A DNA stretch of 64,000 nucleotides, from contig NZ_NWTG01000003.1 of the NCBI RefSeq assembly GCF_002532045.1, forward strand, positions 512,550 to 576,549, written 5' to 3'. Every line of letters begins with the position of its first letter. The stretch's first letter is position 1. Below are positions 8,066 through 16,804 of the stretch, piece after piece. The notes below the pieces were generated by a model that was not told the origin of the DNA, ran no database searches, and worked only from the letters and a program-made list of their open reading frames with translations. A program made the position numbers and the translations under genes. The DNA is from Bradyrhizobium sp. C9 (GTDB lineage: Bacteria > Pseudomonadota > Alphaproteobacteria > Rhizobiales > Xanthobacteraceae).

Positions 8066-8875
8066 TCAGGCGCCGATCTGCATCTTATCTTGTTGATTAC
8101 GCAACAGTTTCTGTCCAGCGCGGCTCACCGGCAGCACCAGATTGTCGTCGAGCCTGACGCCGAGCCGGCCGGACTGACGCGTCAGTCCGCGGACGGCGGC
8201 GTGGGCGACCCAGTGCGACCGATGGATCCGCACCCCGGTCTCCGGTCCCAGGGCGGCGATGGCATCGGCCAGCTTGATCAGGATCAGGGCCTCGCCACGA
8301 TCGGTGCGCACGCGGACATAATGGTCCTCCGCGCTCAGGGACAGGATGGCAGCGTGGCGGACCGCAAACGGCAATTTCGATCGGAACGAGCAAGCTGTGG
8401 CCGGCGGGGACGTCGGATGTGCCGGGGCGATGGCAGTATCTGCGGCTCCGGCGGGTACCCGCCGAACCGCCCAGACCAGCGGGCCGAGGAACAGGTTGAT
8501 CGTCAGCACCTGCAGGGTGAGGTCGCGATAAGACACGTAGGGCAGCACCTGGGGCGCCAGCAGCCATAACAACAGGTGCACGATCCAGCCGCCGGCCGGC
8601 GCAACCGCTAACGCGACGCCGATCGCGGCCCAGAACGGCTCGGCGCCGGAGAACAGATAGCGCCGCACCAATGCCGTCACGCCAATGATCAGGGTGGTGA
8701 TCAACAACGCGCCCGCAACGAAATGGACCAGCCGCGTCAGCAATCCCATCCCGACATAGGTGCCGAACGCGCCCACGATCGCGAGCCCGACACCGGTCAC
8801 AACAGGCAGCACCAGCGCGGCGTGGCGCCGCGGCAAGGCCATCGAATCCTGGCGTAAAAGTTCGGTGATGGTCAT
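8066..8875 (-). CDS. Membrane-anchored LytTR-type transcriptional regulator
   Basis: This 269-residue protein has four hydrophobic helices in its first half (LVLPVVTGVGLAIVGAFGTYV; LVHFVAGALLITTLIIGVTALV; FWAAIGVALAVAPAGGWIVHLLLWL; LTLQVLTINLFLGPLVWAV). A Pro/Ala-rich linker leads to a C-terminal LytTR DNA-binding domain (ILSLSAEDHYVRVRTDRGEALILIKLADAIAAL, GVRIHRSHWVAHAAVRGL, RLGVRLDDNLVLPVSR). The 4-TM plus LytTR arrangement is a known one-component membrane regulator type. ATG 8875 was chosen because the extra 85 residues of the longer frame run into the divergent esterase gene. It probably controls the esterase starting at 8970. Confidence 0.85.
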   Translation of the reverse strand: MTITELLRQDSMALPRRHAALVLPVVTGVGLAIVGAFGTYVGMGLLTRLVHFVAGALLITTLIIGVTALVRRYLFSGAEPFWAAIGVALAVAPAGGWIVHLLLWLLAPQVLPYVSYRDLTLQVLTINLFLGPLVWAVRRVPAGAADTAIAPAHPTSPPATACSFRSKLPFAVRHAAILSLSAEDHYVRVRTDRGEALILIKLADAIAALGPETGVRIHRSHWVAHAAVRGLTRQSGRLGVRLDDNLVLPVSRAGQKLLRNQQDKMQIGA

Positions 8876-8969
8876 TGGCGAATAAGGATTGCCGTTCGCG
8901 AAGTGGACGTGGACCCGGGACCGCCCCTTCCTATAGCAGCCGGACGGTCGATCATTCGAGGACGCGCTC

Positions 8970-10022
8970 ATGAAATTTTCGTTGGTTCCGGCGGCTCGGC
9001 TCCGGCTGCTCTGGCCCTGTCTTGGCTTGCTGGCCCTCCCGGTCCTGATGCCGCTCTCTGCGGCCGAGGCCACCGAGGCGGGCTGGCGCCAGATCACGGT
9101 CCCGGTCTCCGCCACCAATCCGGCGGCCATCCCCGTGGCACTTTATTACCCGACGCAAACGCCGGCCCGCGCCATCCCGATGGGTGCGTTCACGGTCCGG
9201 GTCGCGACCGGGGCGCCGCCGGATCCGAAATTCAAGGGGTTGATCATCCTCAGCCACGGCACGGGCGGCTCCGAGATCGGGCATACCAGCCTCGCGGAGG
9301 CGCTGGCGCGGCACGGCTATCTGGTCGCGGCCTTGCGGCATCCCGGCGACAATTGGGAGGATCATTCGATCTGGCAGCAACCGCCTGGGACATTCTTCAC
9401 CGAACGGCCGCGCCAGGCATCACGGGTGATCGATGCGCTGCTGGCCGACCCCGAATGGAAGGACAAGATCGCAGCCGATGCCCAGGGTCCGCGCATCGGG
9501 GCGGCCGGACACTCGGCCGGTGGCTACACCGTGATCGCGCTGGCCGGTGGCCAGGTCGACCTGTCGCGCATCGGCGAGCACTGCAAGACCGATAGCAAGG
9601 ACGATCCCTTGTTCTGCAGCATGGGAGGCGGTTCCAAGTCACCGCCCGCCGTGACATTGCTGCCGACGGCGACCGATCCGCGGGTTCGCGCAGTGGTGGC
9701 GATGGCGCCGGCCGGCGTGGTCTTCACCGCCGCATCGCTCGCCGCGATCAAGATACCGACCGCGGTCTATGCAGCCGAACGCGACCGCTGGCTGGTGCCG
9801 CGCTTCCATGCCGAATGGGTCGCACAGAATGTGCCGCACGCCGAATTTCACATGATCCCCAACGCGTGGCACTTCGCCTTCATGGACCGCCCCAGCACAC
9901 CGATCCTGACGCTGGATGGCGACGCCGCGGCAGATCCACCCGGCTTCGACCGCGAGGCGCTGCTCGCGCAGTTGCGCAACGATCTGCCCGCCTTCTTCGA
10001 CAAGGCCTTTGCGCAGGAGTAG
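8970..10022 (+). CDS. Secreted alpha/beta hydrolase (dienelactone hydrolase/PAF-acetylhydrolase-like)
   Basis: The 350-residue product opens with a hydrophobic export signal (LLWPCLGLLALPVLMPLSAAEA, likely cut after AEA). The alpha/beta-hydrolase core has GLIILSHGTGGSEIGH as oxyanion region, the nucleophile elbow AAGHSAGGYT, and a late His in PNAWHFAFMD. The sequence around FKGLIILSHG and the ERPRQASRVIDALLADPEW segment resembles bacterial putative esterases related to platelet-activating-factor acetylhydrolase. It is divergent from the LytTR regulator, so it is a likely target. The substrate, probably an ester in the periplasm, is unknown. Confidence 0.82.
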   Translation: MKFSLVPAARLRLLWPCLGLLALPVLMPLSAAEATEAGWRQITVPVSATNPAAIPVALYYPTQTPARAIPMGAFTVRVATGAPPDPKFKGLIILSHGTGGSEIGHTSLAEALARHGYLVAALRHPGDNWEDHSIWQQPPGTFFTERPRQASRVIDALLADPEWKDKIAADAQGPRIGAAGHSAGGYTVIALAGGQVDLSRIGEHCKTDSKDDPLFCSMGGGSKSPPAVTLLPTATDPRVRAVVAMAPAGVVFTAASLAAIKIPTAVYAAERDRWLVPRFHAEWVAQNVPHAEFHMIPNAWHFAFMDRPSTPILTLDGDAAADPPGFDREALLAQLRNDLPAFFDKAFAQE

Positions 10023-10141
10023 ACGGCGAAGGGACTGTCCTCACGCAACGAGACGGGATCATGATGCGCCCGCGTCGTGATCTCATGCTCCGGATTGCGC
10101 GATAGGACGTTCGTCGAACCAAATCGGCGATTGAAAGTCCC

Positions 10142-11425
10142 ATGCGGGGAGGATTATCTCCCGTCTGGATTGGCATCCGGCAACCGGAAAGGCATCGGAG
10201 CTTGCAAGTCGCTGCGCTGACAGATCGAGCTGAAGAGATTCTGGTCGCTGCATCCCGGCTGTTTGCCCGCCACTCCTATGCCAATGTCACGATGGAACAG
10301 GTTGCGGCGGCGGTGCAGGCCGTGCCGGGCGCGCTGTATCATCACTTCCGCGACAAGGAAGACCTGATCTTCCATTGCTATTTGCGCGGCCTCGCGATCT
10401 ACAGGCGCGAGATGGAGGCGGCCGCCGAGCCCGGCATCGACGGGCTCGAGATCGTCAGGCGTTTTGTGCGCGGCAGGCTGCGGTCTGAAGCCCAGCGTAT
10501 GATCCTGTTCACCGATATCGATGCGCTGGCTCGGCCCTACAGCAGCGAAGTCCATGCCAAGCGCTGGCAGAATGCCGCCTGGCTTGCGGACATTCTGGAT
10601 CGGGGCGTGGCGGACGGCTCGATCGCCTGCGACCAACCGCTGCTCACCGCGGTGGCGCTGATCTCTATCCTGGACTGGGTGCCGTTCTGGCTGTCCGAAC
10701 GCGACTACTACACGCGCCAGCAGGCGATCGATGCCATCGATGACATCATCACGCACGGCGTCTACCGGCGCGAGATCGCGGTGCCCGAGATGCCCGAACC
10801 GCTCAGCCTTGCGCCATTCCTGGAGTCGCGCGCGGCATTGAACAAGCGCGCCGCAAAGTTCGACAGGATGCTGTCGATTGCCTCCGACAGCTTCAACCGC
10901 AGGGGCGCGTCGGGCACGTCGCTCGAGAGCATCGCCGTGGATGCGGGCATGACCCGCGCCGGCATCTACTATCACTTCAGCGAAAAGGAGAGCCTGTTGC
11001 TGGCGTGCCTGCGACGCGGCCTCGCCGGCGAGGTCAGCATCCGCGAGCACCTGCAGGAGCACAGCCTTGGCGCATTCGATCACATCGTGCAGCGCATCCG
11101 CTTGCTGCTGATGCTGCACGACACGCCCTGCGGTCCGAAGGCGACCTACCACAACATCAACTATCTCAACGACGCCGACCGGAAGGCCTATGTCGGAGAT
11201 GTGCTGGCGACGATCCGGCAGGACCAGGACAGCTATCAGCGCTGGATCGACGAGGGCCGCTTCCGCCGCATCGATACCTATTTCGCGGAGCGCATCCTGA
11301 CCGGAATGGGCCACTGGTATCCGGTCTGGTTCAAGACCAGGCGCGACTGGTCTCCCGCCGAGATCGCCGATCATTTCGCGCGGTTGTTTCTCGCAGGTCT
11401 CAAGCCGCGCCGGCATCCGGCCTGA
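10142..11425 (+). CDS. Tandem TetR-family regulator with two TetR HTH domains
   Basis: The 427-residue protein is two TetR-like units in one chain. HTH 1 lies at about residues 30-76 (EEILVAASRLFARHSYANVTMEQVAAAVQAV, GALYHHFRDKEDLIFHCY). HTH 2 lies at about 240-288 (MLSIASDSFNRRGASGTSLESIAVDAGMTRAGIYYHFSEKESLLLACL). Each is followed by a helical ligand/dimer region. Usual TetR proteins are about 200 residues with one HTH, so one chain here resembles a covalent dimer. The start at 10142 lacks a good Shine-Dalgarno; an internal start is possible but HTH 1 would remain. The target is unknown; the esterase upstream and the Liv operon downstream are candidates. Confidence 0.85.
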   Translation: MRGGLSPVWIGIRQPERHRSLQVAALTDRAEEILVAASRLFARHSYANVTMEQVAAAVQAVPGALYHHFRDKEDLIFHCYLRGLAIYRREMEAAAEPGIDGLEIVRRFVRGRLRSEAQRMILFTDIDALARPYSSEVHAKRWQNAAWLADILDRGVADGSIACDQPLLTAVALISILDWVPFWLSERDYYTRQQAIDAIDDIITHGVYRREIAVPEMPEPLSLAPFLESRAALNKRAAKFDRMLSIASDSFNRRGASGTSLESIAVDAGMTRAGIYYHFSEKESLLLACLRRGLAGEVSIREHLQEHSLGAFDHIVQRIRLLLMLHDTPCGPKATYHNINYLNDADRKAYVGDVLATIRQDQDSYQRWIDEGRFRRIDTYFAERILTGMGHWYPVWFKTRRDWSPAEIADHFARLFLAGLKPRRHPA

Positions 11426-11649
11426 GCATCGGTTCCAAAATCCGGGGCGGGCGCAGGTCTCATCCGAAAGTTTACTGCTAATTCAAAACAGCGGCCAATT
11501 CCGAAGACATATAGCCTATAACATCATACTACCTCCCGGTAAAACTTGACGCCATATTCAAAGCGAAAGTTGCGAAGGCGCGGCAATTGAGGTTATGAGA
11601 CGGCCTCGATCGCTGAAGATCAAGAAACACGAGCAAGGGAGAACGCGCG

Positions 11650-12888
11650 ATGCATAGACTGATCGTTGCCGCTGCGGCAGCGCTGACGGTGTTGGGAGGC
11701 GCGGCGTCCGCGCAGGAAACCCTCAAGATCGGCTATATCGATCCGCTCTCCGGCGGCGGCGCCAGCGTTGGCGAGGGCGGCCTGAAGACGTTTCAGTATC
11801 TCGCCGACGAGCTGAACGCCAAGGGCGGCATCCTCGGCCACAAGGTCGAAATCGTTCCGCTCGACAACAAGACCAATCCGCAGGAAAGCCTGGTGCAGGC
11901 GCAGAAGGCGGTCGACGCCGGCATCCACTACATCACCCAGGGCAACGGCTCGTCGGTCGGTGCGGCGCTGGAAGATTTCGTCACCAAGAACAACTCGCGC
12001 AACCCCGGCAAGGAAGTGTTGTACTTCAACTACGCCGCGGTCGATCCGAGCATGACCAACGAGAAGTGCAGCTACTGGCATTTCCGCTGGGATGCGAACT
12101 CGGACATCAAGATGGCCGCGCTGACCAACTACATGAAGGGCCAGCCGTCGATCAAGAAGGTCTATCTGATCAACATGGACTACTCGTTCGGCCAGTCGGT
12201 GCGCTCAGAAGCGCGCAAGATGCTGGGCGAAAAGCGTCCGGATATCCAGATCGTCGGCGACGAGCTGCACCCGATGCTCAAGGTCACCGACTTCTCGCCC
12301 TACATCGCCAAGATCAAGGCGTCCGGCGCCGACACCGTCGTGACCGGCAATTGGGGACAGGACTTCGCGCTGCTGCTCAAGGCCGCGGCCGATGCCGGCC
12401 TCAAGGTCAACTGGTACACCTATTATGCCGGCGGCGCCGGTGGACCGACCGCGATCAAGCAGACCGGTCTCGAGAACCAGGTGTTCCAGATCAGCGAAGG
12501 CGTCCCGAACTCCGGCAACAAGGCGGCGATGGAATTCGAGAAGGACTTCCGCGCCAAGACCGGCATTTCCGTGTGGTATCCGCGCGCCGTCAACGAGATG
12601 CGGATGTTCAAGGCCGCCGCCGAGAAAGCCAATTCGATCGATCCGGTGAAAGTCGCGGCCGCGCTCGAGGGCATGAAGTTCGAAGTGTTCGACGGCGGTG
12701 AAGGCTTCATGCGCAAGGACGACCACCAGTTCTTCCAGCCGATCATCATCTCCTCGTTCGGCTCGCTCACCGACAAGGCCAAGGAGCCGTTCGACGAAGA
12801 GAACACCGGCTGGGGCTGGCACATCGTCTCCAAGATCGACACCGATCAGACCGTGCTTCCGACCACCTGCAACATGAAGCGGCCCTGA
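11650..12888 (+). CDS. Branched-chain amino-acid type ABC transporter substrate-binding protein
   Basis: The 412-residue periplasmic protein has a cleavable signal (MHRLIVAAAAALTVLGGAASAQ). It continues into the Leu/Ile/Val-binding type-I fold: ETLKIGYIDPLSGGGASVGEGGLKTFQYLADELNAKGGILGHKVEIVPLDNKTNPQESLVQAQKAVD. AAGGG-rich ligand loops and the C-terminal DDHQFFQPI segment are typical. It is the first gene of a set with LivHMGF, 160 bases ahead of livH with a repeat element between. A GGGAGAACG stretch precedes the ATG. The ligand could be branched-chain amino acids, an amide or another small molecule; the fold alone does not tell. Confidence 0.92.
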   Translation: MHRLIVAAAAALTVLGGAASAQETLKIGYIDPLSGGGASVGEGGLKTFQYLADELNAKGGILGHKVEIVPLDNKTNPQESLVQAQKAVDAGIHYITQGNGSSVGAALEDFVTKNNSRNPGKEVLYFNYAAVDPSMTNEKCSYWHFRWDANSDIKMAALTNYMKGQPSIKKVYLINMDYSFGQSVRSEARKMLGEKRPDIQIVGDELHPMLKVTDFSPYIAKIKASGADTVVTGNWGQDFALLLKAAADAGLKVNWYTYYAGGAGGPTAIKQTGLENQVFQISEGVPNSGNKAAMEFEKDFRAKTGISVWYPRAVNEMRMFKAAAEKANSIDPVKVAAALEGMKFEVFDGGEGFMRKDDHQFFQPIIISSFGSLTDKAKEPFDEENTGWGWHIVSKIDTDQTVLPTTCNMKRP

Positions 12889-12899
12889 TCGGCTCTTCG

Positions 12900-12983
12900 G
12901 TCATTCCGGGATGGTGCGCAAGCACCAGACCCGGAATCTCGAGATTCCGGGTTCGCTCGCTGATGCGAGCGCCCCGGAATGAC
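12900..12983. repeat. Palindromic repeat element (TCATTCCGGG family) between binding-protein and livH genes
   Basis: The element is bounded by GTCATTCCGGG and its complement CCCCGGAATGAC. Inside, 12930-12951 is a 22-base perfect palindrome centred on CTCGAG with CCCGGAATC arms. The same family occurs at 62181-62275 between gltB and gltD. It lies inside an operon, where such hairpins commonly tune 3'-end stability and lower the expression of downstream genes relative to the binding protein. Confidence 0.75.
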
Positions 12984-13048
12984 GGTAAGTTCATTTCATC
13001 GACAGGTTATTGATCACGTGAACCGTTCCAGTCTCAAGCGGGTGCGCC

Positions 13049-13996
13049 GTGGCTGAGCTCATCGTCATCTCGACACTCAACGGCGTGCTGTTCGGCATGC
13101 TGTTGTTTCTGCTGTCCAGCGGGCTCACCGTCATCTTCAGCATGATGGGCGTGCTCAACTTCGCGCATGCGAGCTTCTACATGCTGGGCGCGTTCTTCGG
13201 CTTTCAGCTCACCCGCTGGATCGGCTTCTGGCCGGCGCTGGTGATCGCACCGCTCCTGGTCGGCGTGGTCGGCATGGGCGTCGAGCGCTACGGCCTGCGC
13301 AACACCCACAAGCACGGCCATGTCGCCGAGCTGCTGCTGACCTTCGGACTCGCCTTCGCCATCGAGGAAATCGTCTCGATGATCTGGGGCAAGAGCCCGG
13401 TCGACTATCGGGTTCCGGCGGCACTCGACTTTCCTGCCATCACCGTGTTCTCGACCAACTACCCCGCCTACAAGATCTTCATGCTGGTGGTCTCGGTCGT
13501 GATCTTCATCGCGCTGCTGGTCACCTTGAAGCGGACGCGGGTCGGCCTCATCGTGCAGGCCGCGCTGACCCATCCTAGCATGGTCGGCCATCTCGGCCAC
13601 AATGTCGGCCGCGTCTTCATGCTGGTGTTCGGCGTCGGCAGCGCACTGGCGGGCCTTGCCGGCGTGATCGCCGGTCCCTCGCTGGTGACGCAGTCCGACA
13701 TGGCGGCGCTGCTCGGCCCGATCCTGTTCGTCGTCATCGTGTTCGGCGGCCTCGGCTCGCTGCCAGGCGCCTTCATCGCTTCGCTCCTGATCGGGCTGAT
13801 CCAGACTTTTGCGGTCGCACTCAATGGTTCGCTCGCCAGCGTGTTCGGGCCGCTCGATCCGAGCCTCGGCGCCTCGCCGCTCACCGACATCTGGAACGTC
13901 ACGATCGCGCAGATCGCGCCGATCCTGCCCTATCTGCTGCTGGTGCTGGTCCTGATCTTCCGCCCCATGGGCCTGTTGGGGACGCGCGAGTCATGA
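13049..13996 (+). CDS. livH: Branched-chain amino-acid ABC transporter permease LivH
   Basis: This 315-residue inner-membrane permease has about eight helices, with typical LivH segments: LNGVLFGMLLFLLSSGLTVIFSMMGVLNFAHASFYMLGAFFG near the N-terminus, and IVFGGLGSLPGAFIASLLIGL as the EAA-like loop that contacts the ATPase. The start is GTG 13049. The stop overlaps the livM start as ATGA at 13993-13996. It forms the translocation pore with LivM. Confidence 0.93.
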   Translation: MAELIVISTLNGVLFGMLLFLLSSGLTVIFSMMGVLNFAHASFYMLGAFFGFQLTRWIGFWPALVIAPLLVGVVGMGVERYGLRNTHKHGHVAELLLTFGLAFAIEEIVSMIWGKSPVDYRVPAALDFPAITVFSTNYPAYKIFMLVVSVVIFIALLVTLKRTRVGLIVQAALTHPSMVGHLGHNVGRVFMLVFGVGSALAGLAGVIAGPSLVTQSDMAALLGPILFVVIVFGGLGSLPGAFIASLLIGLIQTFAVALNGSLASVFGPLDPSLGASPLTDIWNVTIAQIAPILPYLLLVLVLIFRPMGLLGTRES

Positions 13997-15285
13997 GCAA
14001 CGCCGCTATCCCCACCTCCGCCGCGGCCAAGGAAGAGTCCGCCAGCGCCCTCAGCTTCTATGGCATCTGGCTGATCGCAGCCGCCGCACTCGTCGTGCTG
14101 CCGCTGATCTTCTCCTCCGGCGGCTCGCTGACCTCGTTCAGCCTGATCGGCATCGCGATCATCTTCGCGCTGTCCTACAACATTTTGCTCGGCCAGACCG
14201 GCCTCTTGTCGTTCGGCCACGCCGTGCAGTACGGCCTCGGCGGCTTCCTTGCCGTCCACGCCATGAACGCGGTCGCGAGCCACAACTGGCCGATCCCGCT
14301 GCCGGTGATCCCGCTGGTCGGCGGCATCGGCGGCATGGCCTTCGCGTTGCTGGTCGGCTGGGTCATGACCAAGCGTGCCGGTACCGTGTTTGCGATGATC
14401 TCGCTCGGCATCGGCGAACTGGTCGCCTCGTCGTCGCTGATCCTGCGCAGCGTGTTCGGCGGCGAATCCGGCATCACCACCGACCGCACCTCGCTGATGC
14501 CGCTGTTCGGCTGGACTTTCGGGCCGCAGATCCAGGTCTATTACCTGATCGCGTTCTGGGTGATGATCTCGGCCATCGCGATGTACGCGCTGACCCGCAC
14601 CCCGCTCGGGCGCATCTGCAACGCGGTGCGCGACAATCCGGAACGGGTCGAGTTCATCGGCTACGATCCGCATGTGGTGCGCTACCTCGCCTACATGTTC
14701 GCCGGCTTCTTCGCCGGCATCGCCGGCGGGCTGACCGCGATCAATTTCGAGATCGCTAACTCCGCCTATCTCGGCGCGACCCAGTCGGGCCTCGTGCTGT
14801 TCTCCGCTTTCATCGGCGGCACCGCCTATTTCTTCGGGCCGATCCTCGGCGCCATCCTGGTGACTTATCTGCAGCTCGGACTGACCAACGTCACCTCGGT
14901 GTGGCAGCTCTATTTCGGCATCATCTTCATCGCCATCGTGATGTTCGCGCCGGGCGGCATCGCCGGCATTTTGATGAAGCACCGTCCGCTGATCCGCGCC
15001 GGCACGCTTCGTTTCGTGATCCCGTCCTATCTGGTCGCGGCGATCCCGACGCTGGCGCTGGCGCTCGGCATCATCCTGACCATCGAGACCGTCGCGCGCT
15101 TCTCCGGTGGCGACGCCATCAATCTGTTCGGGATTCCGTTCGCCGCGACGGCGCCGACGACCTGGGTGACTGCTGCGGTTCTGCTCGTCGGCGGCTTCCT
15201 GGTCGCGCGCATCACCTGGCGGCGCATCGCCGAAGCCTGGGATCGCGCCGCGACGGTGGCCCGTGATCGGGGGTATCTGGCATGA
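13993..15285 (+). CDS. livM: Branched-chain amino-acid ABC transporter permease LivM with C-terminal extension
   Basis: The 430-residue permease carries the LivM core: IIFALSYNILLGQTGLLSFGHAVQYGLGGFLAVHAMN, GRICNAVRDNPERVEFIGYDP, FIGGTAYFFGPILGAILVTYLQ and MFAPGGIAGI. After the normal end near residue 325 there is an extra stretch of about 100 residues with two more predicted helices (YLVAAIPTLALALGIILTIE and WVTAAVLLVGGFLVARI) and a charged tail. It overlaps both neighbours by ATGA, so the four transporter genes are translationally coupled. Confidence 0.93.
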   Translation: MSNAAIPTSAAAKEESASALSFYGIWLIAAAALVVLPLIFSSGGSLTSFSLIGIAIIFALSYNILLGQTGLLSFGHAVQYGLGGFLAVHAMNAVASHNWPIPLPVIPLVGGIGGMAFALLVGWVMTKRAGTVFAMISLGIGELVASSSLILRSVFGGESGITTDRTSLMPLFGWTFGPQIQVYYLIAFWVMISAIAMYALTRTPLGRICNAVRDNPERVEFIGYDPHVVRYLAYMFAGFFAGIAGGLTAINFEIANSAYLGATQSGLVLFSAFIGGTAYFFGPILGAILVTYLQLGLTNVTSVWQLYFGIIFIAIVMFAPGGIAGILMKHRPLIRAGTLRFVIPSYLVAAIPTLALALGIILTIETVARFSGGDAINLFGIPFAATAPTTWVTAAVLLVGGFLVARITWRRIAEAWDRAATVARDRGYLA

Positions 15286-16031
15286 CCGCAGCCATCCAAG
15301 TCAACGCCGTCGAGAAGAGCTTCGGCAATGTCCAGATCATCCGCGACCTCAACCTGAGCGTCGCCAAGGGCGAGCGTCACGCCATCATCGGCCCGAATGG
15401 CGCCGGCAAGTCGACGACGTTCAACCTGATCTCCGGCCATATCAAGCCGACCTCGGGCGAGATCCGGCTCAACGGCGAAGTCACCTCGGGCCTGCGGCCG
15501 TTCGAGATCAACCGGCGCGGGCTGTCGCGCTCGTTCCAGGTCACCAACGTGTTCGCCCGCATGACGGTGTGGGAGAATGTCCGCTGCGCCGTGCTGTGGG
15601 CGACCGGCCACCGCTACGCGTTCTGGAAGAACGTCGACACCCTGCCCGAGGTGAAGCAGCGCACCGCGCAGATCCTCGACGAGATTCATCTCAGCCATCG
15701 CCGCGACGTGCCGGCGGGCTTGCTCACCTATGCCGAGCAGCGCGAGCTCGAGATCGGCATCACGATCGCCGGCGGCGCCAGCGTCATCATGCTGGACGAG
15801 CCGACCGCGGGCATGAGCCACGCTGAGACCGAGCGCGCCGTCGCGCTGATCCGCCGTCTCACCGAAGGACGCACGCTCGTCATCGTCGAGCACGACATGA
15901 GCGTGGTGTTCGGCCTCGCCGACCGCATCTCGGTTTTGGTCTACGGCCACATCATCGCTTCCGGAACGCCGGAGGAGATCCGCGGCAATCCGAAGGTCAA
16001 GGAAGCCTATCTCGGCGAGGAGGTCGATTGA
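15282..16031 (+). CDS. livG: Branched-chain amino-acid ABC transporter ATP-binding protein LivG
   Basis: The 249-residue ATPase has all canonical motifs: Walker A GPNGAGKST, Q-loop region LSRSFQVTNVFARMTVWENV, signature-like LLTYAEQRELEIGITIA (degenerate LSGGQ, as commonly seen in LivG), Walker B VIMLDEPTAGMS, and switch His in VIVEHDMSVVF. It energises the LivHM pore together with LivF. It starts at an ATGA overlap with livM. Confidence 0.93.
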   Translation: MTAAIQVNAVEKSFGNVQIIRDLNLSVAKGERHAIIGPNGAGKSTTFNLISGHIKPTSGEIRLNGEVTSGLRPFEINRRGLSRSFQVTNVFARMTVWENVRCAVLWATGHRYAFWKNVDTLPEVKQRTAQILDEIHLSHRRDVPAGLLTYAEQRELEIGITIAGGASVIMLDEPTAGMSHAETERAVALIRRLTEGRTLVIVEHDMSVVFGLADRISVLVYGHIIASGTPEEIRGNPKVKEAYLGEEVD

Positions 16032-16726
16032 TGCTCGAGGTCAGGAATCTCCACGCCTATTACGGCAAGAGCCACATCCTGCAGGGTGTCGATCTCGATA
16101 TCGCCGCCGGCGAAGTGGTCAGCCTGCTCGGGCGCAACGGCGTCGGCCGCTCGACCACCGTCAAGGCGATCATGGGCGAGGTGCCGCCGCAGGGCACCAT
16201 CCGCTTCAAGGGCAAGGACATCGCCGGCCTGCCGAGCCACAAGATCGCCCGCCTCGGGCTCGGCTATGTGCCCGAACATCGCGACATCTTCCCGAGCCTG
16301 ACGGTGCGCCAGAACCTGATCCTCGGTATCAAGGACCCGCGTCGCCCCGGCAAATGGCGGCTGCAGGAGATGCTCGACATGTTCCCCAACCTCGCTCGCC
16401 GCGCCGACACGCCGGCCGGCGTGCTGTCGGGCGGCGAGAAGCAGATGCTGACCACCTGCCGCACGCTGCTCGGCGACCCCGACTTGATGATGATCGACGA
16501 GCCGACCGAGGGCCTCGCGCCGCTGATCGTGCAGCAGGTCGGCGAGCTGATCGCGCGGATCGCCAAGGCCGGCGTCGCCATCCTGCTGGTCGAGCAGAAG
16601 CTGTCGATCGCGATGAAGATCTCGAACCGCGTCTACATCATGGGCCACGGCCGCGTGGTGTTCGAAGGCACCCCCGACCAGCTCAAGTCCAACGCCGCCA
16701 TTCGCGAGGAATGGCTGGAGGTGTGA
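16031..16726 (+). CDS. livF: Branched-chain amino-acid ABC transporter ATP-binding protein LivF, Walker A Lys replaced by Arg
   Basis: The 231-residue LivF-type ATPase has signature VLSGGEKQML, Walker B LMMIDEPTEGLAP and switch His-equivalent region LLVEQKLSIAMKIS, as in LivF. The Walker A reads GRNGVGRSTT, so the lysine that binds ATP phosphates is arginine (codon CGC). The start is ATG 16031, sharing one base with the livG stop. LivG keeps a canonical site, so the pair may hydrolyse ATP asymmetrically, or Arg may suffice. It ends the Liv operon. Confidence 0.93.
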   Translation: MLEVRNLHAYYGKSHILQGVDLDIAAGEVVSLLGRNGVGRSTTVKAIMGEVPPQGTIRFKGKDIAGLPSHKIARLGLGYVPEHRDIFPSLTVRQNLILGIKDPRRPGKWRLQEMLDMFPNLARRADTPAGVLSGGEKQMLTTCRTLLGDPDLMMIDEPTEGLAPLIVQQVGELIARIAKAGVAILLVEQKLSIAMKISNRVYIMGHGRVVFEGTPDQLKSNAAIREEWLEV

Positions 16727-16804
16727 GGCGGGGTTCCCCGCTAGCAACCAACGGCGGCTGGTCACGGGACAACGCGACATCCGGGTAATGCGGCCCGGAT
16801 CGGG

